Source of the DNA: Chitinophaga pinensis | Lineage (GTDB): Bacteria; Bacteroidota; Bacteroidia; Chitinophagales; Chitinophagaceae | Direction: 5' to 3' | Length of the DNA stretch: 64,000 nucleotides | Assembly: GCA_945897185.1 (NCBI GenBank) | Contig: CAMDFC010000001.1 | Coordinates: forward strand, 1-64,000 | In this document: in pieces, positions 45,062-52,866 of the stretch | Numbering within the stretch: position 1 is the stretch's first letter | Layout of the letters: each line of letters begins with the position of its first letter | Notes under the pieces: generated by a model | Database searches by the model: none | Seen by the model: the letters and a program-made list of their open reading frames with translations, nothing else | What the model was told of the DNA's origin: nothing | Made by a program: the position numbers and the translations under genes

Positions 45062-46243
45062 ATGCCCAAACAAGATCTTTTTGATTCTCCTGATTATTTT
45101 GCAGTGGATGCATTGCTTACAGAGGAGCATTTGATGATTAGGTCTGCGGTTCGCGATTATGTGAAGCAATCCATTTCTCCCATCATTGAGGAAGCTGCAC
45201 AAGCAGCTAAATTTCCCATTCATATCGTTAAAGAGATGGGTGCATTGGGTTGTTTTGGTCCTACTGTATCCACAAAATATGGAGGAGCTGGACTAGACCA
45301 TATCAGTTATGGATTAATGATGCAAGAATTGGAAAGGGGTGACAGTGGGGTGAGGTCTACTGCCAGTGTACAAGGTTCTTTGGTAATGTATCCCATTTAT
45401 AAATATGGTAGTGAAGAGCAAAAAAATAAATACTTACCCAAATTGGCTACTGGGGAGTGGTTGGGTTGCTTTGGTTTAACGGAAGCCGACCATGGCAGCA
45501 ACCCCGGGGGTATGCTCACCAATTTAAAGGCGAGTGGGGATCATTTTGTTTTGAATGGCAGCAAGATGTGGATCAGCAATGCGCCTTATGCTGATGTGGC
45601 TGTCGTTTGGGCAAAAGACGATCAAGGAGATGTGGTGGGTGTTATTGTTGAGAAAGGAATGCAGGGATTTAGTGCGCCTGAGATACATGGGAAGTGGAGC
45701 CTTAGGGCATCTGCAACAGGGGAGCTGGTATTTGAAGATGTAAAAATTCCCAAAGAAAATATTTTACCTGGTGTAAAAGGATTGAAAGGTCCACTTTCCT
45801 GCCTTACCAAAGCAAGGTTTGGAATTGCATGGGGAGCAGTGGGGTTGGCTATGGATTGTTATGATACTGCATTGCGTTATGCAAAAGAACGGCAACAATT
45901 TGGTAGACCAATTGCAGGGTTTCAGCTACAGCAAAAAAAATTGGCTGAAATGCTCACTGAAATCACGAAGGCACAGTTGCTCAATTGGCGGATGGCGGTC
46001 TTAATGGATGAGGCGAAGGCAACCCCTGGACAGGTGAGCATGTGTAAACGAAATGCCTGTGCTATCGCTCAGGATATTTGCAGAGATGCCCGACAAATCT
46101 TGGGTGGAATGGGCATTACAGATGAGTATTCGGTTATGCGGCACATGATGAATCTGGAAAGCGTAATTACCTATGAAGGTACGCATGATATTCATTTACT
46201 GATTACTGGTATGGATATTACTGGAATCAATGCTTTTTCATGA
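45062..46243 (+). CDS. Acyl-CoA dehydrogenase, glutaryl-CoA dehydrogenase-like
   Basis: 393 residues. FAD-dependent oxidation of an acyl-CoA. GCFGLTEADHGSNPGGM, MWISNAPYADVAVVWAK and the catalytic glutamate in VITYEGTHDIHLLI match the glutaryl-CoA dehydrogenase branch, as does RSTASVQGSLVMYPI. This suggests a role in lysine or tryptophan breakdown, although no other gene of that pathway is near. The stop overlaps the aroK start by ATGA. Confidence 0.9.
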   Translation: MPKQDLFDSPDYFAVDALLTEEHLMIRSAVRDYVKQSISPIIEEAAQAAKFPIHIVKEMGALGCFGPTVSTKYGGAGLDHISYGLMMQELERGDSGVRSTASVQGSLVMYPIYKYGSEEQKNKYLPKLATGEWLGCFGLTEADHGSNPGGMLTNLKASGDHFVLNGSKMWISNAPYADVAVVWAKDDQGDVVGVIVEKGMQGFSAPEIHGKWSLRASATGELVFEDVKIPKENILPGVKGLKGPLSCLTKARFGIAWGAVGLAMDCYDTALRYAKERQQFGRPIAGFQLQQKKLAEMLTEITKAQLLNWRMAVLMDEAKATPGQVSMCKRNACAIAQDICRDARQILGGMGITDEYSVMRHMMNLESVITYEGTHDIHLLITGMDITGINAFS

Positions 46244-46797
46244 ATCAGTCCGCGTCTAAAGTAATTTTTTTGATCGGCTTTATGGGTTCAGGGAAATCTC
46301 ATGGGGGTAAATTGCTATCTAACCGTACAGGATTACCTTTTGTTGATCTCGACGATTGGATTGAGGATAAAGAACAAAGAAACATTACGGCAATTTTCAA
46401 CCAATCAGGGGAAGCTTATTTTAGAGAAAGGGAGTCAGCTTCCTTGAAGGAAGTGGTTGCTACTTTATCAGCAGGTGCTGTTTTTCAAATGGGAACACAG
46501 GTTATTACTGGTATTGTTTCCACTGGAGGTGGAACTCCCTGTTACCATGAGTGTATGAAGTGGATGAATCAACATGGTATTACCGTTTGGTTGAATCCCT
46601 TGCCATCTGTTTTGATGCTTCGGTTGTTAAAAGAGAAAGCAAGCCGACCTTTATTGGCTGATTTAAGCGAAAGTGAGTTGAACCTGTTCGTTACATCAAA
46701 ATTATCAGAAAGAATTTCTTTTTATAGTCAGGCTGCTATTGAGCTTCAAGATGAAGTTGATGTTGAACTACTTATTGAAAAAATAAAACATGCATAG
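46240..46797 (+). CDS. aroK: Shikimate kinase
   Basis: 185 residues. P-loop IGFMGSGKSHGGKLL, shikimate-binding VDLDDWIE, YFRERES and STGGGTPC, and a lid with KEKASRPLLADL. It phosphorylates shikimate ahead of EPSP synthase. Starts within the acyl-CoA dehydrogenase stop (ATGA), and its end overlaps the next gene by 8 bp, so the three are probably cotranscribed. Confidence 0.95.
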   Translation: MNQSASKVIFLIGFMGSGKSHGGKLLSNRTGLPFVDLDDWIEDKEQRNITAIFNQSGEAYFRERESASLKEVVATLSAGAVFQMGTQVITGIVSTGGGTPCYHECMKWMNQHGITVWLNPLPSVLMLRLLKEKASRPLLADLSESELNLFVTSKLSERISFYSQAAIELQDEVDVELLIEKIKHA

Positions 46798-47221
46798 AAG
46801 GTTTTTAAAAATTGGCGCTTTGGTATTGGGTATCGCGGTTGTGCTTGGTGCTTTTGGGGCACATTTACTTAAACCCTATTTAAGCGTTGATCTCCTTGCG
46901 GGTTACCAAACTGCAACGCTTTACCAAATGGTACATGGGATAGGAATTTTTATTGCAGGGATTCTATATAAGCATTACCACAACAAAAAAATACTGATAG
47001 CAGGTCATCTCTTTTTATGTGGAATCTTGTTTTTCTCGGGATCGATCTATCTGAGAGTGGTGATTGGATTTTTTGGCATTAAAAGTTTGGGACTTTTTAA
47101 TTTAGTTACACCATTGGGTGGTATTTTATTTATGGCAGGGTGGTTGTTGGTGTTTATCTCCATTCCATCTAGTGTGAGTAGGGATAATACCAAAAAAGAT
47201 GAAGATAATTTGAATTCTTAG
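46790..47221 (+). CDS. DUF423 (YgdD-like) small membrane protein
   Basis: 143 residues, four hydrophobic segments. GALVLGIAVVLGAFGAHLLKPYLS, followed by YQTATLYQMVHGIGIFIAG and then LFNLVTPLGGILFMAGWLLVFIS, is the DUF423 pattern. Inner-membrane protein of unknown function. It overlaps aroK by 8 bp. A charged C-terminal tail (NTKKDEDNLNS) follows the last helix. Confidence 0.88.
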   Translation: MHRRFLKIGALVLGIAVVLGAFGAHLLKPYLSVDLLAGYQTATLYQMVHGIGIFIAGILYKHYHNKKILIAGHLFLCGILFFSGSIYLRVVIGFFGIKSLGLFNLVTPLGGILFMAGWLLVFISIPSSVSRDNTKKDEDNLNS

Positions 47222-47257
47222 AACGGAACTTGTTGAAATTCAAGAGAAATAAAAATG

Positions 47258-47265
47258 TAATTTTG
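47258..47265 (+). promoter_or_regulatory. -7 promoter box of ftsK
   Basis: TAATTTTG fits TAnnTTTG, 46 bp before the ftsK start. A TTG at 47233-47235 lies 22 bp upstream, slightly long for a -33 element. Confidence 0.55.
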
Positions 47266-47311
47266 AATAACCTCCCTTAGGACATCTCTTATTTAATTTG
47301 TTGAATATACA

Positions 47312-49780
47312 ATGGGCAACCGACTAAAATCTCCGAAATCGAAAGTAGATGAGGAGGTATTGATAGAAGAGAAAGAAGAGACTGTCGAAATTAAATCGAT
47401 TGTCCGTGATGAGCGCACCCACAAAATAGTTGGTTCAATTTTATTGTTCATCAGTTTTTTTCTTTTTGTTGCTTTTGCCTCTTACTTATTTACTTGGAAT
47501 GAAGACCAAGATAAAGTGAGAGACATGGGTTCAAAAATTTTAATGCCCAATGAACTGGAGATCAGTAATCAGTTGGGCAGTTTAGGTGCATACACGGCAT
47601 ATGTTTTTTTTGAATATGGCTTTGGTGTTGCCTCTTTTTTGTTTTGCTCATTGTTATTTGTTGTTGGCATCAATGTGCTGTTTGGAAAAAAAGTGTTTTC
47701 GATTACTAGAAACATCCGCTATTTATTAATGGGTTTAATAGTGCTTAGTGTGAGCGCATCATTTTTTATGCCTGATGCTACATTCAATTGGGGAGGTGCA
47801 TTGGGTAAATATGTATCGGGTTGGTTAAAAAGTATCATCGGTTGGTGGGGCACTTTTTCACTCATCTCTCTTTCCTTGTTTACTTATTTTATATGGCGAT
47901 TTAACCCTGTTTTTAGAATGCCTATTTTTTCAAAACCATTTGAAGAAAAAGATGGGTTATTGGGTGGTGAAAAAATAGTTATTGACCCAGCTCCAGAAAC
48001 ACTTCAGCCCAGGTTGGATTTGACGGAAGTCAATACCTTGGACAACGATCAACTCGAATTGAATGTGAAAGCAGTTGAAGAATCAACAAATAAATTAAAG
48101 GAGCAAATTCCTCAACTTGCAGAAGCACCAGTTTTAATTGTACAATCAAATGAGAAAAATAAATTTGAAGAAGAAATAGAAGCGTCGTCTTTTATTGATT
48201 CAGTGCCTGATTTAGAAATCAAACCCTTAGTCGCAGAAAAATTATCGACTAAAGCTTCAGCAGTATTGGCTTCTCCGCATTATGATCCAATTGCAGATTT
48301 GAAGGGCTACAAATATCCTTCATTGGAATTGTTGGCACACCATGCTGGCGAAAAAATTGTGATGGATCAAACTGAGTTGGAAGCCAATAAAACCCAGATC
48401 ATCAAGACCCTTCAAAATTATGACATTGACATACAGAAAATATTTGCAACAGTTGGGCCAACTGTTACCTTATATGAAATAGTGCCTGCCGCGGGAGTGC
48501 GCATATCCAGAATTAAGAACTTGGAAGATGATATTGCGTTGAGCCTTTCTGCATTGGGAATCAGGATTATTGCGCCTATACCTGGTAAGGGCACAATTGG
48601 TATTGAAGTGCCCAATGTGAAAAAGAGTGTTGTAGGCATGCGTTCTTTGCTGGCTTCCGATAAATTTCAGAAAAACGATTACGCCTTACCTATAGCATTG
48701 GGTAAAAAAATCGATAATGAAAATTTTATTGTCGATTTAGCGGCCATGCCACACTTGCTTATGGCTGGTGCAACTGGTCAGGGTAAATCAGTTGGGATCA
48801 ATGCTATTTTAGTCTCTCTATTGTACAAAAAGCACCCATCGCAATTAAAGTTTGTATTGGTGGATCCTAAGAAAGTGGAACTCAGTCTGTATCGGATCAT
48901 AGAAAAACATTTCCTGGCTAAATTGCCAGGCGAGGAGGATGCGATTATTACAGATACAAGAAAGGTGGTAAATACGTTAAATGCACTTTGTATTGAAATG
49001 GATGAGCGTTACGATTTGCTTAAAGATGCAGGTTGTAGAAATATTAGGGAGTACAATGAGAAGTTTGCAGCAAGAAAATTAAATCCAGAAAATGGACATA
49101 AGTTTTTACCCTTCATCGTATTGGTAATAGATGAGTTTGCAGATTTAATTATGACTGCTGGTAAAGAAATTGAAACCCCAATTGCTCGCTTGGCTCAATT
49201 GGCGCGTGCCATCGGCATTCATTTAATTGTTGCTACACAAAGACCATCTGTGAATATCATCACTGGAACAATCAAGGCCAACTTCCCTGCTCGTATTGCT
49301 TTCAAGGTCTCTTCAAAAGTAGATAGTCGAACTATTTTAGACATTGGAGGCGCTGAGCAACTGATAGGAAGGGGAGACATGCTTGTTTCATACCAAGGTG
49401 AGGTTACAAGGGTTCAGTGTGCTTTTGTAGATACTCCAGAAGTTGAAAAGGTTGCTGAATTTATAGGCAGTCAGCAAGGCTATCCTTCTGCATTTGAATT
49501 GCCAGAAGTGGTTGATGAGAAAGACATGGAAGACCGTGAGGTTGATTTGTTGAGCAAGGATCCTTTGTTTAATGATGCAGCACAACTGATTGTGCAGAGC
49601 GGTATGGGGTCGACTTCTCTTATTCAGCGCAGGTTAAAACTCGGGTACAATAGGGCTGGGAGGTTGATGGATCAATTGGAGGCTGCGGGCATAGTTGGAC
49701 CAAGTAAGGGGAGCAAAGTGAGAGAAGTACTTTTTAAAACAGAATACGAACTGAATCAGTTTTTAAAATCAATGGAATAG
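47312..49780 (+). CDS. ftsK: DNA translocase FtsK
   Basis: 822 residues. Four hydrophobic segments in the N-terminal 200 residues anchor it at the septum. An acidic linker (about 205-310) follows, then the alpha-beta motor with Walker A AGATGQGKSVG and Walker B VLVIDEFADLI, ATQRPSVNIITG, and the C-terminal winged-helix gamma domain (STSLIQRRLKLGYNRAGRLMDQLEAAGIVGPSKGSK) that reads polar sequences. It pumps chromosome termini during division and activates XerCD. lolA follows 46 bp later. Confidence 0.97.
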   Translation: MGNRLKSPKSKVDEEVLIEEKEETVEIKSIVRDERTHKIVGSILLFISFFLFVAFASYLFTWNEDQDKVRDMGSKILMPNELEISNQLGSLGAYTAYVFFEYGFGVASFLFCSLLFVVGINVLFGKKVFSITRNIRYLLMGLIVLSVSASFFMPDATFNWGGALGKYVSGWLKSIIGWWGTFSLISLSLFTYFIWRFNPVFRMPIFSKPFEEKDGLLGGEKIVIDPAPETLQPRLDLTEVNTLDNDQLELNVKAVEESTNKLKEQIPQLAEAPVLIVQSNEKNKFEEEIEASSFIDSVPDLEIKPLVAEKLSTKASAVLASPHYDPIADLKGYKYPSLELLAHHAGEKIVMDQTELEANKTQIIKTLQNYDIDIQKIFATVGPTVTLYEIVPAAGVRISRIKNLEDDIALSLSALGIRIIAPIPGKGTIGIEVPNVKKSVVGMRSLLASDKFQKNDYALPIALGKKIDNENFIVDLAAMPHLLMAGATGQGKSVGINAILVSLLYKKHPSQLKFVLVDPKKVELSLYRIIEKHFLAKLPGEEDAIITDTRKVVNTLNALCIEMDERYDLLKDAGCRNIREYNEKFAARKLNPENGHKFLPFIVLVIDEFADLIMTAGKEIETPIARLAQLARAIGIHLIVATQRPSVNIITGTIKANFPARIAFKVSSKVDSRTILDIGGAEQLIGRGDMLVSYQGEVTRVQCAFVDTPEVEKVAEFIGSQQGYPSAFELPEVVDEKDMEDREVDLLSKDPLFNDAAQLIVQSGMGSTSLIQRRLKLGYNRAGRLMDQLEAAGIVGPSKGSKVREVLFKTEYELNQFLKSME

Positions 49781-49826
49781 CACTTTCTTTGTAGGGCATA
49801 GTTAAGTTGACCCATCAAATCTTTTT

Positions 49827-50498
49827 ATGTTAAAAAAAATAGTTGGTCTTTTTTTGCTTGCTTTTGCTTTCTCAAATAATGTATTTGCACAAGCGCCTAA
49901 GGGTATGGGTAAAAGTGATCCAGAGGCAAAGAAAGTATTGGATGCCGTGAGTGCAAAATTTAAAACCTTTAAAAGCGTAAAGGCTTCTTTTACATTGAAG
50001 ATCGAGAATGCAGCAGGTAAAGTGCAGGGTGTTAAAACAGGTTCAGTTTTAATGAAAGGGGTTAAATATAGGGTTACCATTACCGGACAAGATATTTTTT
50101 GTGATGGAGCAACCATTTGGACATACGATATGGCGGCTAAAGAGGTACAGATTTCTACACTAGACAATTCAAGTGGTTCAATTACTCCCCAGAAATTGTT
50201 TACTAATTTTTACGATAAGGACTTTCTGTTTGTTTTAAATCCAGATGTGAAAAAAGACGGCAAGACTTACCAGGTGATTGAACTAACTCCGATAGACAAG
50301 ACCAAGCCATTCTTTAAAGTGTTGATTGATGTGGAAAAATCAAGTAAAGTGATTGCATCAACAAGGGTATTTGAAAAGAATGGTAATCGCTATCTGTATG
50401 CAATTAGTAATATGTCTACCTCCACTGTTGTACCAGATGATAGTTTCATATTTAGTACAAAAAAATATCCTGGAGTAGAAGTAATCGACCTGCGCTAG
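49827..50498 (+). CDS. lolA: Outer-membrane lipoprotein carrier LolA
   Basis: 223 residues with a signal peptide (KKIVGLFLLAFAFSNNVFA, cleaved before QAP). The mature protein has the LolA half-barrel pattern: FKTFKSVKASFTLKIENA, GSVLMKGVKYRVTITGQDIFCDGATIWTYD and ITPQKLFTNFYDKDFLFVL. It shuttles lipoproteins across the periplasm to the outer membrane. It overlaps the convergent ubiX by 4 bp. Confidence 0.9.
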   Translation: MLKKIVGLFLLAFAFSNNVFAQAPKGMGKSDPEAKKVLDAVSAKFKTFKSVKASFTLKIENAAGKVQGVKTGSVLMKGVKYRVTITGQDIFCDGATIWTYDMAAKEVQISTLDNSSGSITPQKLFTNFYDKDFLFVLNPDVKKDGKTYQVIELTPIDKTKPFFKVLIDVEKSSKVIASTRVFEKNGNRYLYAISNMSTSTVVPDDSFIFSTKKYPGVEVIDLR

Positions 50499-51058
50499 AT
50501 ACTATTTCCCCATCTGTAACTTTTGATGTCAAATCCAGCTAGGTCAAGTACCCTATCAACAACTGTTTCTGCAACTTCTTCAATGGTTGTAGGCTGACTA
50601 TAAAAAGAGGGTGTTGCAGGGCAAATAATACCACCAGCTAAGGTAATTGCTTCCATGTTTTTGATGTGAATCAAACTATAGGGTGTTTCCCGCGCAACAC
50701 AAATTAACTTTCTTCTTTCTTTTAAAATGACATCTGCAGCTCTTGTAATCAGGTCGCTTGAAGTGCCTGTGGCAATTCTCCCAAGCGTACCCATCGAACA
50801 AGGAATAATGATCATGGTATCGAATTTCCCCGATCCGGATGCAAAAGGAGCTGAAAAATCTGTTTTCCCAAAAACAGGAATATTGAGTTTGTTGTAATTT
50901 TGATTTCCGAGTTCCGTAGTCCATACTTCTTTTGCATTGTCTGAAAACACTACCGCCAATTCATTCCATTGGTTTTCAAGGGTTTTAAGTTTTCTCAAAA
51001 GCAAATCGGCATATATAGAACCACTTGCACCTGTAACTGCTATGACCACCTTTCGCAT
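50495..51058 (-). CDS. ubiX: Flavin prenyltransferase UbiX
   Basis: 187 residues. Makes prenylated FMN for UbiD-type decarboxylases. VVIAVTGASGSIYADLLLRKL is the FMN-binding start; IIIPCSMGTLGRIATGTSSDLITRAADVILKERRKLI and ARETPYSLIHIKNMEAITLAGGIICPATPSFY are signature blocks. No ubiD partner is in this window. A near -7 box (TA-3 nt-TTTG) lies upstream on the minus strand. Confidence 0.95.
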   Translation of the reverse strand: MRKVVIAVTGASGSIYADLLLRKLKTLENQWNELAVVFSDNAKEVWTTELGNQNYNKLNIPVFGKTDFSAPFASGSGKFDTMIIIPCSMGTLGRIATGTSSDLITRAADVILKERRKLICVARETPYSLIHIKNMEAITLAGGIICPATPSFYSQPTTIEEVAETVVDRVLDLAGFDIKSYRWGNSI

Positions 51059-51158
51059 ATCAACCTTTTTTGTATTAACAAAGATTATCTATAAATGTTA
51101 AGTAACTCATTGATTTTAAAGGGCATCAGGATGGTTCTTAAATAAAACATAAAAATAC

Positions 51159-51230
51159 ATGGTGTTCTACGCAATTATTGTAAGTAGAATCACGTTAATA
51201 CCTTGGTTTTTCATAGGATATTGGATTTAA
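51159..51230 (+). CDS. Possible 23-residue hydrophobic peptide in repeat copy 1
   Basis: ATG at 51159 to TAA at 51228-51230, three bases before the terminator stem. The peptide starts MVFYAIIVSR and ends PWFFIGYWI: very hydrophobic, rich in Trp, Phe and Tyr, with a single Arg. The corresponding frame in copy 2 begins ATG-TTG-TTC-TAA and is closed. The aromatic run just before a terminator recalls an attenuator leader peptide, but no plus-strand gene follows. It may be a chance frame within a small RNA. Confidence 0.25.
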   Translation: MVFYAIIVSRITLIPWFFIGYWI

Positions 51231-51233
51231 AAC

Positions 51234-51264
51234 GGGCTGGATTTCTATCCGGGCCCTTTTTTTT
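51234..51264 (+). terminator. Plus-strand terminator in repeat copy 1
   Basis: Stem GGGCTGGAT/ATCCGGGCCC with one bulged G and a TTCT loop, followed by TTTTTTTT. Confidence 0.85.
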
Positions 51265-51284
51265 GTGCCTACCCTAGCCCACGG

Positions 51285-51430
51285 TTGTTTCTTAATAAAA
51301 CCTTAAAAATACATGTTGTTCTAAGCAATATAAATAAGTAAAATCACGTTAATATCTCGGTTTTTCATAGGATATTGGATTTAAAACGGGCTGGATTTCT
51401 ATCCGGGCCCTTTTTTTTGCCTACCCTATG
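51285..51430 (+). repeat. Repeat copy 2: putative small RNA gene
   Basis: Second copy at 154-bp spacing. The 60 bases up to and including the T-run are identical to copy 1; the 5' half differs at several positions, and all three changes in the shared part of the peptide frame (51339-51384) alter the amino acid. This favours conserved RNA or recent duplication over a conserved peptide. Confidence 0.65.
51388..51418 (+). terminator. Plus-strand terminator in repeat copy 2
   Basis: The same stem and eight-T tail as copy 1, at 51388-51418. Confidence 0.85.
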
Positions 51431-51433
51431 GGT

Positions 51434-51459
51434 AAAAAAAATCCCTGCCGAGACAGGGA
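51434..51459 (-). terminator. Terminator of the alpha-oxoamine synthase gene
   Basis: On the minus strand TCCCTG-TCTCGG-CAGGGA (51459 to 51442) is followed by eight T (plus-strand A-run 51434-51441). It faces the plus-strand terminator of repeat copy 2. Confidence 0.8.
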
Positions 51460-51472
51460 AAGGATAACAAAA

Positions 51473-52729
51473 TTATGCTTCGGCCATTTGCGCGATTGAC
51501 TCGCTTTTATAGGCCCCTTCATCTAATTTCTTCTTTGTTTCTTCAAACGCTTTCAAAGTAAGCTGTATGTCTTCATCTGTATGCGCAGCTGTAGGGATGA
51601 GTCTGTAAATGATATGACCTTTAGGAATAACAGGGTAAACTACAATTGAGCAGAAGATATTATAATTCTCTCTGAGGTCGGTTACCATATGTGTTGCTTC
51701 TTCTACCCCCCCCCTCATGTAGACAGGAGTAACAACTGAATCTGTTTTACCAATATCAAATCCTTTATCCTTTAGTCCGTTTTGCAGTTTGAGTGCATTT
51801 TCCCAGAGTTTATCTTTGAGTTCGGGTTTGTTTCTAAGAAGCTCCAATCTTTTTAAATTACCAATGACAATGGGCATGGGTAATGATTTTGCAAAAATCT
51901 GACTCCTGATATTGTACCTAACGTAATCAATGATTTGTTTTGGACCTGCAATAAAGGCACCAATAGAAGCCATGGATTTGGCAAATGTGGAAAAATAAAG
52001 ATCAATTTCATCCTGTATACCTTGTTCTTCACCCGCGCCTGCACCAGTTTTACCAAGGGTGCCAAAACCATGCGCATCGTCCACCAACAACCTAAATTGG
52101 TACTTAGGGCGCAATGCGGTTATTTCTTTTAATCTGCCCTGATCTCCGGCCATGCCAAAAACGCCTTCTGTAATCAACAGGATGCCGCCATTCTGACTTT
52201 TTTCAACAAGGGCTGAAGCGCGTTGCAATTGCTTTTCACAATCGGCAAGATCGTTGTGTTTGAATACGAAACGCTGACCAGGATGTAATCTTAGTCCGTC
52301 TATTATACATGCGTGGCATTCTGCGTCATAAACAATAATATCGTGTCTGCTGCAGAGCAGGTCTATCAAACTCATAATACCTTGGTATCCAAAATTCAGC
52401 AGAATGGCATCTTCTTTGTATTCAAAAGCAGCCAATTCCCTTTCAAGTTGCTCATGTTGATTGCTGTTCCCACTCATCATTCTTGCTCCCATTGGATAGG
52501 CCAATCCAAATTGACTGGATGCGTCTGCATCTGCTTTCCTCACTTCTGGGTGGTTGGCCAAGCCAAGATAGTTATTAAGGCTCCATACAATCTTTTCTTT
52601 GCCTCTGAAAATCATACGATTACTGATTTCACCCTCTAGTTTTGGGAAAGCAAAATAGCCATGGGCTCTCTCACGGTGCTGGCCAAGTGGACCGTAATTC
52701 TTGATTAGTCTTTCAAAGATGTCTGCCAT
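51473..52729 (-). CDS. Alpha-oxoamine synthase (serine palmitoyltransferase/cysteate acyltransferase type)
   Basis: 418 residues. PLP enzyme that condenses an amino acid with an acyl thioester and releases CO2. Typical segments: WSLNNYLGLANHPEV, AYPMGARMMSGNSNQHEQLERELA, AECHACIIDGLRLHPG, LLVDDAHGFGTLGKTGAG, and the PLP lysine in FSTFAKSMASIGAF. The GYFAFPKLEG start is found in a Bacteroidota-wide group that includes sphingolipid and sulfonolipid (capnine) base synthases. Whether serine or cysteate is used cannot be decided here. It has its own -7 box and terminator. Confidence 0.85.
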   Translation of the reverse strand: MADIFERLIKNYGPLGQHRERAHGYFAFPKLEGEISNRMIFRGKEKIVWSLNNYLGLANHPEVRKADADASSQFGLAYPMGARMMSGNSNQHEQLERELAAFEYKEDAILLNFGYQGIMSLIDLLCSRHDIIVYDAECHACIIDGLRLHPGQRFVFKHNDLADCEKQLQRASALVEKSQNGGILLITEGVFGMAGDQGRLKEITALRPKYQFRLLVDDAHGFGTLGKTGAGAGEEQGIQDEIDLYFSTFAKSMASIGAFIAGPKQIIDYVRYNIRSQIFAKSLPMPIVIGNLKRLELLRNKPELKDKLWENALKLQNGLKDKGFDIGKTDSVVTPVYMRGGVEEATHMVTDLRENYNIFCSIVVYPVIPKGHIIYRLIPTAAHTDEDIQLTLKAFEETKKKLDEGAYKSESIAQMAEA

Positions 52730-52758
52730 GATAGGAAGGTTATAGTAGTTTATGTATG

Positions 52759-52766
52759 CAAAGATA
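52759..52766 (-). promoter_or_regulatory. -7 promoter box of the alpha-oxoamine synthase gene
   Basis: TATCTTTG on the minus strand, a perfect TAnnTTTG, 29 bp before the ATG. No clear -33 TTG. Confidence 0.6.
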
Positions 52767-52836
52767 AAAATTTTAGCACTAACCTATACAGAAGTTCCTG
52801 TTTAAAACTACTCAGTAAAAAAGCAATTCATTGACC

Positions 52837-52844
52837 TAAATTTG
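52837..52844 (+). promoter_or_regulatory. -7 promoter box of pafA
   Basis: TAAATTTG matches TAnnTTTG and lies 22 bp before the ATG. No -33 TTG at the usual distance. No Pho-box-like repeats noticed. Confidence 0.55.
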
Positions 52845-52866
52845 TATCCAATTTAATTACTCAATT

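Larger units (their letters stand above)
51131..51275 (+). repeat. Repeat copy 1: putative small RNA or small-ORF gene
   Basis: First copy of a unit repeated at 154-bp spacing. Bases 51205-51264 are identical to 51359-51418 (60 bases), and the upstream part is clearly related with scattered changes. It ends in a terminator: GGGCTGGAT and ATCCGGGCCC (51234-51256, one bulged G) followed by eight T. A 23-codon frame lies inside (51159-51230). Orientation is opposite to both neighbours, so the terminator serves a transcript that starts within or just before the unit. No perfect TAnnTTTG box was found. Confidence 0.65.
51059..51472. other. 414-bp intergenic region with two terminator-ending repeats
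   Basis: Flanked by two minus-strand genes (alpha-oxoamine synthase ending at 51473, ubiX starting at 51058). It contains, in order, a short AT-rich ubiX upstream region, two tandem copies of a unit read on the plus strand, and the minus-strand terminator of the alpha-oxoamine synthase. No tRNA or long reading frame is present. Confidence 0.8.

Noticed and set aside
51059..51472. CRISPR array or insertion sequence in the repeat region
   Set aside because: Only two copies at 154-bp spacing, no short repeat/spacer pattern, no transposase and no terminal inverted repeats.
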